A model generated the notes under the pieces. It had not been told where the DNA came from. It saw only the letters and a list, made by a program, of their open reading frames with translations, and searched no databases. The position numbers and the translations under genes are program-made. A stretch of 15,988 nt of DNA, taken from contig QQUL01000338.1 of assembly GCA_008501565.1 (NCBI GenBank), positions 1 through 15,988 of the forward strand, written 5' to 3'. The stretch is from Armatimonadota bacterium. Lineage in GTDB: Bacteria > Actinomycetota > Acidimicrobiia > Spongiisociales > UBA5794. Positions 7,020 to 13,107 of the stretch are shown piece after piece (the stretch's first letter is position 1; the number at the start of each line of letters is the position of its first letter).

Positions 7020-8366
7020 ATGACTGACATGCGTACCGCGGCCATGGACCATCTCTGGCTCCACTTCGCCCAGATACCAAGCACCGGTCCCGTATTGATC
7101 GAGCGGGGTGACGGGTGCTATGTGTGGGACAGCGACGGCAAGAGGTACCTCGACGCGCTTGCGGGACTGTTCGTCACGGAGATCGGCCATGGGCGCTCGG
7201 ACCTCGCAAACGCTGCAAGCAAGCAAGCCGAAACGATGGCGTATTTCCCTGTATGGGGGATGGCCCACCGACCTGCGGCGGCACTCGCAGCGAAACTCGC
7301 ACAGCTCTCCCCCGGCGACATGGACCGCGTGTTCTTCACCTCCGGAGGATCCGAAGCTGTCGAGTCCGCCTGGAAACTCGCACGTCAGTACTTCCTCGCA
7401 AAAGGCGAGCCGGATCGGATGAAAGTGATCGGGCGTGAAACGGCGTACCACGGAACCACACTCGGAGCGCTGTCGATCACGAGTATTCCACCGATTCGAG
7501 CCCCGTTCGAGCCAATGCTCAACCAGCTTGTGACCCATGTCTCGACGACCAACCAACTGCATTGCGATCGCTGCGAGGGACCGTGCACGCTGCACGCTGC
7601 CGACGAAATCGAGACTGCCATCCTTGACCAGGGACCCGAGACGGTCGCGGCCGTGTTCCTGGAACCGGTTCAGAACTCAGGAGGCTGCTTCACCCCGATG
7701 GACGGCTACTGGCAGAGGGTTCGAGAGATCTGCGACAAATACGGGGTACTGCTCGTCTCTGACGAGGTGATCTGTGCGTTCGGTCGCCTCGGCACCTGGT
7801 TCGGTGGTCAGAAGTTCGACTATGTGCCAGACATGATCACGTTCGCAAAGGGCGTGACATCGGGGTACGCACCACTTGGCGGGGTCATCACCCGGCCACA
7901 CATCGCTGATGCGTTCCGCGCAAACGATGACATCGTTTGGCACGGCATCACCTTCGGGGGCCATCCCGTCTCGTGCGCCGTGGCCCTTGCCAACATCGAA
8001 GCGCTTGAGGCCGAGGGGATCATCGATCACGTTGCCACAAATGAAGGTCTGTTCCGAGCGAAGCTCGAAACCCTCCTCGACCATCCGAATATTGTTGAGG
8101 TTCGGGGAACCGGGTACTTCTACGCCATCGAACTCATGAAGGATGCAGCCAACATGGTTCCGTTCACGGCAGACGAGGCAGCGGAACTCATCGGGCACCT
8201 CAAACCCGCGCTGCTCGAAATGGGACTGATCGCGAGAGCAGACGGCCGCGGAGCACCGATCATCCAGTACTCACCGCCGCTGATCGCGGGTGAGGACGAA
8301 TTCGACATCATCGTCGATGTCAGTCGGGCGGCGCTCGATCAATCACTGGCGGAGATGGCCGGATGA
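7020..8366 (+). CDS. Class III (omega) aminotransferase, PLP-dependent, probably polyamine/putrescine-related
   Basis: The 448-residue enzyme shows the class III fold: FTSGGSEAVESAWKLAR at about 106-122 for the cofactor phosphate, AYHGTT at 142-147, FLEPVQNSGG at about 213-222, SDEV with Asp248, and the PLP-binding Lys277 in TFAKGVTSGYAPLGG. It probably moves the terminal amino group of an amine such as putrescine to pyruvate or 2-oxoglutarate, giving 4-aminobutanal. The locus supports this but the sequence alone does not fix the donor. Three cysteines (182, 185, 189) in HCDRCEGPC lie in the middle of the protein. The ATG at 7020 follows GGAGG at 7011-7015; ATGs at 6999 and 7029 are in frame and cannot be excluded. 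Its stop overlaps the Lrp gene (ATGA). Confidence 0.85.
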   Translation: MTDMRTAAMDHLWLHFAQIPSTGPVLIERGDGCYVWDSDGKRYLDALAGLFVTEIGHGRSDLANAASKQAETMAYFPVWGMAHRPAAALAAKLAQLSPGDMDRVFFTSGGSEAVESAWKLARQYFLAKGEPDRMKVIGRETAYHGTTLGALSITSIPPIRAPFEPMLNQLVTHVSTTNQLHCDRCEGPCTLHAADEIETAILDQGPETVAAVFLEPVQNSGGCFTPMDGYWQRVREICDKYGVLLVSDEVICAFGRLGTWFGGQKFDYVPDMITFAKGVTSGYAPLGGVITRPHIADAFRANDDIVWHGITFGGHPVSCAVALANIEALEAEGIIDHVATNEGLFRAKLETLLDHPNIVEVRGTGYFYAIELMKDAANMVPFTADEAAELIGHLKPALLEMGLIARADGRGAPIIQYSPPLIAGEDEFDIIVDVSRAALDQSLAEMAG

Positions 8367-8806
8367 AACTCGACGACACGGACAAGGCGATCATCGGGCA
8401 CCTCCAGTCCGATGGCCGAATGCCGTTCTCGAACCTCGGTCCGCTCGTGGGACTGTCTCCGGCAGCGGTACGACAGCGGGTATTGCACCTGATCGACGAG
8501 GGTGCGATGCAGATCGTTGCCGTGACTGATCCGACCACACTCGGATTCACCGTCCAGGCCATGGCCGGCTTGACGCTCGAAGGCGACCTCGACGCCACTG
8601 CCAAGAAGATCGCCGAGATCGACGCGGTCGACTACGTCGTGGTGGTTGCAGGCCGCTTCGACGTGATGATCGAGGTCGTCGCCGAGGACATGGAGGGCCT
8701 CATGGCCATCATGAATCGTATCCGGGCGATTCCCGGCGTCGTCGGCAGCGAGGTCTTCACCTACATGAGCCTCGAAAAGCAGACCTACAACTGGGGAACG
8801 CGGTAG
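8363..8806 (+). CDS. Lrp/AsnC family transcriptional regulator
   Basis: The 147-residue protein has the two-part Lrp layout. Residues 1-52 are a winged helix-turn-helix beginning LDDTDKAIIGHLQSDGRM, with recognition region LSPAAVRQRVLHLIDEGAM. Residues about 63-140 form the RAM ligand and oligomer domain, with alternating strands and the turn GRFDVMIEV. Such proteins form octamers and respond to amino acids or related metabolites. The gene starts at ATG 8363, overlapping the aminotransferase stop by four bases, so the two are co-expressed. It is the obvious candidate to control the divergent promoters at 6881-7019, probably in response to a polyamine, GABA or an amino acid; the effector is not evident from sequence. 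Confidence 0.9.
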   Translation: MKLDDTDKAIIGHLQSDGRMPFSNLGPLVGLSPAAVRQRVLHLIDEGAMQIVAVTDPTTLGFTVQAMAGLTLEGDLDATAKKIAEIDAVDYVVVVAGRFDVMIEVVAEDMEGLMAIMNRIRAIPGVVGSEVFTYMSLEKQTYNWGTR

Positions 8807-8813
8807 GGAGCCT

Positions 8814-9015
8814 CAGAGTCAGAAGTCAGAAGTCAGACGTCGGACGTCGGACGTCGGATGGCCCCCCTGCGGAGCAGGGTTGCGAAGCAACTCCAACGTC
8901 TGCGACAGCAGACGCAGCGAGGAAGCAGGGGGGCGTCCCACACACGAAAACCGACAACAGATCCGGCAAGCCCCCGGCGGACGAAAGAGAAAGGCAAGCG
9001 GGCGACAGGATTCCT
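8814..9015 (+). repeat. Dispersed intergenic element, copy B: heptad array plus structured G/C-rich segment
   Basis: Six RGAMGTC-type heptads (8814-8855, the first CAGAGTC) start seven bases after the lrp stop. Then GGATGGCCCCCCTGC (8856-8870) pairs with GCAGGGGGGCGTCC (8925-8938), leaving one bulged G. Inside this stem are two hairpins: GTTGC-GAA-GCAAC (8879-8891) and CGTCTGC-GACA-GCAGACG (8897-8914). Homology with copy C appears to continue to a shared GAC(A/G)GGATTCCT end at 9015, giving an element of about 200 bases. A competing hairpin CCCTGC-GGA-GCAGGG (8865-8879) is also possible. This accounts for most of the 286-base gap before the PadR gene. Confidence 0.75.
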
Positions 9016-9057
9016 CGACCAGAAGCGAGAAGCTCCACGAGCCGACGAGACGCTAGC

Positions 9058-9086
9058 TTGACGGATGAAGTCTATATATGTAGATT
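9058..9086 (+). promoter_or_regulatory. Promoter of the padR-membrane protein operon
   Basis: TTGACG (9058-9063), a 17-base spacer and TAGATT (9081-9086) make a good promoter. The -10 box ends six bases before the ATG at 9093, so the message is probably leaderless. The GGAG at 9088-9091 is too close to the ATG to act as a normal ribosome binding site. Confidence 0.65.
9072..9083. promoter_or_regulatory. Candidate PadR operator within the padR promoter
   Basis: CTATATATGTAG at 9072-9083 is a 12-base imperfect palindrome with one mismatched pair. It covers the end of the promoter spacer and the first bases of the -10 box. AT-rich palindromes overlapping the promoter are usual for PadR autorepression. 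Confidence 0.5.
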
Positions 9087-9092
9087 TGGAGT

Positions 9093-9398
9093 ATGGCACC
9101 CCGTCGACCTTCGCCCCACACGCTGGCGGTCCTCAATGACCTTGCACGTGATCCGACGCGTTGGAGACACGGCTACGACCTCTCAGCCGAGAACGGCATT
9201 GCATCTGGAACCCTATATCCACTGTTGATGAGGCTCCATGAACGCGGATATCTCGAATCAAAGTGGGAACAGCCATCAACCGAGGGGCGCCCACCTCGTC
9301 ACCTCTATCGCCTCACATCAGCCGGAGCCGCGTACCTCGCCGCACAGTCCTCGCCGCAACGAGCCAGGGCGAGGGGGCCCGTTGAGGGGATGGCATGA
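9093..9398 (+). CDS. PadR family transcriptional regulator
   Basis: The 101-residue protein is a single PadR winged helix. HTLAVLNDLARDPTRWRHGYDLS is followed by the signature ASGTLYPLLMRLHERGYL (37-54, recognition helix) and the wing GRPPRHLYRLTSAGAAYL. It lacks the longer C-terminal helix of full-size PadR proteins, as in the short PadR-s2 group, which dimerise through a single helix. Such repressors usually control an adjacent membrane or transport gene and their own promoter. The stop overlaps the start of the next gene (ATGA), so they are translated together. Its inducer is unknown. Confidence 0.88.
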   Translation: MAPRRPSPHTLAVLNDLARDPTRWRHGYDLSAENGIASGTLYPLLMRLHERGYLESKWEQPSTEGRPPRHLYRLTSAGAAYLAAQSSPQRARARGPVEGMA

Positions 9399-9991
9399 GA
9401 TACATCTACCGAGTGCTTATTGGGGTTGTACCCCCACCGTTTGACGCCTGGATCCGGGCACATCAAGCAGAACTCGCCTTCATCCAGAATCGGAGCAGCC
9501 GCGTCCGATGGAGGCTCGGACTCGTACCCCTGAGTGTTGTCACATTCGGTTGGCTGTTCGCACATGCGCCAAGAAGTTTGATTGGAGGAACCTTGATGCG
9601 CACCATCCTCGCAACCCTATCCATCATCAACACCACCGCTGGTGTCGGTCTCGCCGTCCTGTACTTCGTCGACAGCGGTCCGGCCTTGGTCGCCGTCCTG
9701 AGCGTCGGCCTCATCCTCCAGGGCCTCTACACGCTGGCGGTTCTGGCTGGGGCGTTGGGAACACGACTTGAGGTCGGACGACACGTTCAACTCGTGGGCA
9801 GCACCCTGTCACTCGTCGTTGGAACGGTGGGGGTGCTGGCCGGTCTCGTGACGAACCTCTCTGCCAACGCCGTCGATCCTGAATACGGACCGATGGCGGT
9901 GGCCATGCTTCTCGTCTTCCATGGGCTGTTCTCACTCATCACCTTCGGAAGTGATGGCACGGGCGTCTCGCCACGCCAATCAACAATGTGA
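9395..9991 (+). CDS. PadR-associated membrane protein of unknown function
   Basis: The 198-residue protein has a soluble N-terminus of about 40 residues (AHQAELAFIQNRSSRVRWR) followed by four or five hydrophobic spans: about 42-57, 68-92, 96-120, 130-152 and 164-185. The N-terminal part faintly resembles the prefix region found in proteins encoded beside PadR genes, but I cannot name a family. There is no transporter or enzyme motif. It starts inside the PadR stop codon and is therefore almost certainly controlled by PadR. A role in the response to a membrane-active compound is a guess from this pairing only. Confidence 0.7.
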   Translation: MRYIYRVLIGVVPPPFDAWIRAHQAELAFIQNRSSRVRWRLGLVPLSVVTFGWLFAHAPRSLIGGTLMRTILATLSIINTTAGVGLAVLYFVDSGPALVAVLSVGLILQGLYTLAVLAGALGTRLEVGRHVQLVGSTLSLVVGTVGVLAGLVTNLSANAVDPEYGPMAVAMLLVFHGLFSLITFGSDGTGVSPRQSTM

Positions 9992-10006
9992 CCGATCTCG
10001 GAAATC

Positions 10007-10197
10007 GGACGTCAGAAGTCAGACGTCAGAAGTCGGACGTCGGACGTCGGATGGCCCCCCTGCGTCGCAGCGCCTGCTCCAACGTCTGCGACAGCCGACG
10101 CAGCGAGGAAGCCGGGGGGCATCCCACAGGGAAGACCGAAAAAGAAATCCAGCATCACGAGCGGGCCCCTCCCCGCACTCGGGGGGACGGGATTCCT
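10007..10197 (+). repeat. Dispersed intergenic element, copy C: heptad array plus structured G/C-rich segment
   Basis: Six heptads (10007-10048; GGACGTC, AGAAGTC, AGACGTC, AGAAGTC, GGACGTC, GGACGTC) begin 15 bases after the stop at 9991. GGATGGCCCCCC (10049-10060) pairs with GGGGGGCATCC (10114-10124) around one bulged G. The inner hairpin CGTCTGC-GACA-GCCGACG (10083-10100) has one mismatch compared with copy B. The stretch from CTCCAACGTCTGCG to GCATCCCACA is nearly identical to copy B, while about nine bases of the other inner hairpin are missing. The shared end GACGGGATTCCT reaches 10197. It fills most of the 226-base gap between two convergent genes. Confidence 0.75.
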
Positions 10198-10226
10198 AGT
10201 TAAAGGCTAAGAGCTTTCTAGGAATC
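10191..10226. other. Hairpin covering the stop codon of the minus-strand oxidoreductase
   Basis: GATTCCTAG (10191-10199) and CTAGGAATC (10218-10226) form a perfect 9-base stem, extended by AAAG/CTTT (10202-10205 with 10214-10217) across a two-base bulge. The right arm contains the stop codon at 10218-10220, and the left arm is the end of repeat copy C. There is no U tract, so it is not a classic terminator, though it may stabilise or end the minus-strand transcript. Confidence 0.55.
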
Positions 10227-11624
10227 AAAGCCGACTCCGAACTTGTCGAGGAGCTTGAGCCAGGGGCCGCGGCGGCCTTCCTTTTCGTCGGCTTTTGCAA
10301 GGGCACGCCGTGTCAGTTGGATGCCCGCGTAGCGGAAGGGCTCTGGGGGGAACGGCATCGGCTTCTTGCGAACCATCGAAAGATTTGTCAGTTCGGTGTC
10401 ACGGCCATCTACGAGATCGAGAGCAACGGCCGCCCCGAATCGGGAAGCACACACGCCCAACCCCGTGTAGCCACCGACCCAGGCGAGGTTGCCATCAAAG
10501 GATGTGCCCCAGGTTGCTGTGAAGCGCGTGGTCGTTCCGATCGGACCAGCCCACCGATGGCTGAAACTCAGGCCTTCGAGTTGCGGGAACGTGGTGAAGA
10601 AGTGTTCTGCGAGCTTGTGATGCGTGTCCCCTGCCTGGTCATATTCGGGACCGACGGCACTCTTGTATCGATAGATCGCGTCGTATCCGCCCCACAGGAT
10701 TCGATTGTCGTGCGTGAGCCGGTAGTAGTGGAATTGGTTGGTCACATCCGACAGCCCTTGACGTCCCTCCCACCCGATACTCCTCAGCTGATCGGCTGAC
10801 AGCGGTTCGGTCATCAGCACATAGTCATACACGGGAACGATGTATCGCCGCATGGACTTCACGGGGCTGGCATAGGCATTCGTTGCAACGACGACCCTCC
10901 TCGCCGCTACGGATCCTTCGGCCGTACGCACGACGACACCGGCCTCTTGGCTTTCAACTCCAACCACGGCACTGTGGTCGTGGACCGCCACTCCGCGGGC
11001 CTCGGCAGCCTGTCGCAACCCCCACACGAGTCGTGCTGGGTCGGTGATCGCCGTTCCCTCCGGATCGCGAAGACCACCGACGTAGGTCGGCGAACGTACC
11101 TCGGCCTGTACCTGGTCGGCGGTGAGTCGTTCGGACGGAATGTCGAATCGGTCGAGGCTCTCGCGATATTCGGCGAGCTCGTCGAGCTGCCACGATGCCG
11201 TTGCGACGTGCAGGACACCCGTTTCCTCAATCCGCGCATCGATCTTGTTCGATGCCAGAAAGGAGAGGAGGTCGCGATAGTTCTGGTCGCCGATGCGCAG
11301 GAGCTCTCGCATCTCGTTCGGCCACTGCCTCAGGCCATTTGCGATGCCGTGTGTCAGCGATGCTTCGACGAATCCCCCGTTACGCGAACTCGCACCAAAC
11401 CCCGTCTCCTCAGCCTCGAGCAACACAACGGAGCGACTGGGATTGCGATCGGCGGCAAGGATCGATGCCCACAAACCGCTGAACCCGCCTCCGATGATGA
11501 CGAGGTCGGCACGGGACGACCCGTGGAGGGACGGTGCCGGTTTCGGAGCGTCAGGGGAGTCGGTCCAGAACACCGCTGGTTTCGCTCCCGAGAGGGCACT
11601 GGCAGCGAGTGCCGAAAGATTCAA
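10218..11624 (-). CDS. FAD-dependent oxidoreductase, DAO family, PuuB-like, second paralogue
   Basis: The 468-residue protein carries the Rossmann FAD motif LVIIGGGFSG (Gly45, Gly47, Gly50), Glu70 and GFGASSRNGG at 75-84, the same arrangement as the enzyme at 3847-5232. The middle and C-terminal parts (VLMTEPLSADQL, RILWGGYDAIYRY, FSHRWAGPIG, VGGYTGLGV) are typical of PuuB-like amine oxidases. It starts at TTG 11624, overlapping the aldehyde dehydrogenase stop by four bases (TTGA), so it is the last gene of the transporter operon. The aldehyde it would produce is the substrate of the enzyme encoded just upstream. Gamma-glutamylputrescine is the family substrate, but with no PuuA in view it may act on free polyamine. 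The two paralogues are clearly divergent. Confidence 0.86.
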   Translation of the reverse strand: MNLSALAASALSGAKPAVFWTDSPDAPKPAPSLHGSSRADLVIIGGGFSGLWASILAADRNPSRSVVLLEAEETGFGASSRNGGFVEASLTHGIANGLRQWPNEMRELLRIGDQNYRDLLSFLASNKIDARIEETGVLHVATASWQLDELAEYRESLDRFDIPSERLTADQVQAEVRSPTYVGGLRDPEGTAITDPARLVWGLRQAAEARGVAVHDHSAVVGVESQEAGVVVRTAEGSVAARRVVVATNAYASPVKSMRRYIVPVYDYVLMTEPLSADQLRSIGWEGRQGLSDVTNQFHYYRLTHDNRILWGGYDAIYRYKSAVGPEYDQAGDTHHKLAEHFFTTFPQLEGLSFSHRWAGPIGTTTRFTATWGTSFDGNLAWVGGYTGLGVCASRFGAAVALDLVDGRDTELTNLSMVRKKPMPFPPEPFRYAGIQLTRRALAKADEKEGRRGPWLKLLDKFGVGFDS

Positions 11625-13039
11625 TGCTTGACCATGACGTGCTTGACCTCGGTGTAATGCTCCACGGCATACATCGACATGTCCTTGCCATACCCCGACT
11701 TCTTGAACCCGCCGTGCGGCATCTCGCTTACGATCGGGATGTGGTCATTGACCCACACGGTGCCGAACTCGAGCGCGGCCGACGCTGCCATTGCCCGCCC
11801 CACATCCTTTGTCCACACACTGGCAGCCAGACCGTACTCCACGTCGTTTGCCCATGCGATCAGCTCGTCATCGGACGCCCTCTGCACCGTGACAACCGGT
11901 CCGAAGACTTCACTCTGGATGATCTCTGAATCCTGGGCCGCACCGATGACGATCGACGGAGCGTAGAAATAGCCGTCAGAGTCGAGACGCTTGCCTCCAA
12001 CAGTCACTTCCGCACCGGCACCTCTGGCACGGTCCACGAATCCCGAGACGCGTTCGAGCTGGGCATCTGAGATCACCGGACCCATCTCCGTTGTCTCCCT
12101 CATCGGGTCACCAACCTCCAGACCACCGGCAGCCTCAGTCACTCCGGTGACGACGTCATCGAACACAGCCGGACTCGCGATGACTCGGCACGGTGCCGTG
12201 CAGTCCTGCCCGCTGTTGTAGAAACTGTTCTCTCCGAGACACTCGACAAGGGCGCCGATGTCGGCGTCGTCGAACACGACAACCGGTGCCTTGCCACCAA
12301 GTTCAAGATGAACCCGCTTGAGTGAGTCGGCGGCGTTCTTGGCAACCGAAATCCCCGCTCCAACGCTCCCGGTGAGTGACACCATCGCAACATCGGGATG
12401 GGTGACCAGTGGCACCCCGGCGTTCGGGCCATCTCCACACACGATATTGAGGACACCGGGAGGCAGAATATCAGCGACGAGCTCACCGAGCTTCAAAAGG
12501 CTCATCGGTGTCAGCTCGCTCGGTTTGATCACAACCGTGTTCCCCGCGGCCAACGCAGGGCCAAGCTTCCACGTCGCCATGTTGAGCGGATAGTTCCAGG
12601 GAGCTATCGATCCGACGACCCCAACGGGGTCGCGTCGTGTGAAAGACGTATACCCGTCCAGATACTCACCCGCCGCCTTGCCTTCCAGGAATCGGCCAGC
12701 AGACGCAAAAAATCGCCAGTTGTCCATGGTGAGGTCCATTTCGAACTCGACGATCGACACGGGTTTCCCGACGTTCTCACACTCGATGCGCGAGAGCTCT
12801 TCGATGTTCTCTTCGATGCGATCAGCGACCTTGTGGAGTACCTCCGAACGCTCGCGCGGTGTCAACGAAGACCATGCACCGAAGGCACCTTTGGCCGCTG
12901 CGACAGCTGCATCGATGTCAGCTGCATTGCTCGCTGGAGCTGCTGCGATCACATCACCCGTCGCCGGATTGATGACGTCGTCGAACGCACCACTGGCCGG
13001 GTCGTGCCATTCGCCCCCGATGAAGTTCCGCTCTGACAT
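11621..13039 (-). CDS. patD: Gamma-aminobutyraldehyde dehydrogenase (PatD/YdcW type)
   Basis: The 472-residue NAD-dependent aldehyde dehydrogenase has Asn149 in APWNYP, Lys172 in IKPSE, the cofactor loop TGSVGAG near 223, the general base Glu246 in LELGGK, the nucleophile Cys280 in NSGQDCTAPCR, and Glu377 in SEVFGPV. The active-site segment FYNSGQDCTA and the C-terminal ending, with MSMYAVEHYT then VKHVMVKH, closely match the E. coli YdcW/PatD enzyme, which oxidises 4-aminobutanal to GABA. It acts in the cytosol. The ATG at 13039 follows GAGAGGTGA. It lies 68 bases after potD and overlaps the oxidoreductase gene. The family call is strong, and the PatD assignment rests on remembered sequence similarity and on the polyamine locus. 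Confidence 0.88.
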   Translation of the reverse strand: MSERNFIGGEWHDPASGAFDDVINPATGDVIAAAPASNAADIDAAVAAAKGAFGAWSSLTPRERSEVLHKVADRIEENIEELSRIECENVGKPVSIVEFEMDLTMDNWRFFASAGRFLEGKAAGEYLDGYTSFTRRDPVGVVGSIAPWNYPLNMATWKLGPALAAGNTVVIKPSELTPMSLLKLGELVADILPPGVLNIVCGDGPNAGVPLVTHPDVAMVSLTGSVGAGISVAKNAADSLKRVHLELGGKAPVVVFDDADIGALVECLGENSFYNSGQDCTAPCRVIASPAVFDDVVTGVTEAAGGLEVGDPMRETTEMGPVISDAQLERVSGFVDRARGAGAEVTVGGKRLDSDGYFYAPSIVIGAAQDSEIIQSEVFGPVVTVQRASDDELIAWANDVEYGLAASVWTKDVGRAMAASAALEFGTVWVNDHIPIVSEMPHGGFKKSGYGKDMSMYAVEHYTEVKHVMVKH

Positions 13040-13046
13040 GTCTCAC

Positions 13047-13062
13047 CTCTCGAGAACGAGAG
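13047..13062 (-). promoter_or_regulatory. Hairpin overlapping the patD ribosome binding site
   Basis: In the minus-strand RNA, CUCUCG (13062-13057), a UUCU loop and CGAGAG (13052-13047) form a 6-base stem. Its 3' arm includes the GAGAG of the patD Shine-Dalgarno GAGAGGTGA, so the fold could reduce patD translation. It lies directly next to the larger hairpin at 13063-13095. Confidence 0.5.
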
Positions 13063-13095
13063 CGGGGGCAGACGGCACCAAACCGCCCACCCCCG
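13063..13095 (-). other. Intercistronic hairpin between potD and patD
   Basis: The minus-strand RNA forms a 13-base stem (13095-13083 with 13075-13063) closing a 7-base loop. Three pairs are G-U wobbles that work only in the minus-strand transcript, consistent with an RNA function for this operon. No U tract follows. The likely role is to protect the 3' end of the potD message and raise the binding protein over downstream enzymes, as known for other ABC transporter operons. Confidence 0.6.
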
Positions 13096-13107
13096 TTCAT
13101 CTGGCTG

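Noticed and set aside
8856..8938. tRNA or known small RNA in the structured part of copy B
   Set aside because: The closed stem with inner hairpins recalls a branched RNA, but stem lengths, loops and invariant bases do not fit tRNA, and I recognise no known RNA family.
8858..9061. Open frames across the repeat elements (also 9921-10199 and 9988-10203) encoding shared LQRLRQ and QRGSRGASH segments
   Set aside because: The shared peptides follow from nucleotide identity of the two elements. The reading is Arg/Ser-rich, ends differ, and no ribosome binding site is present, so these are almost certainly not genes.
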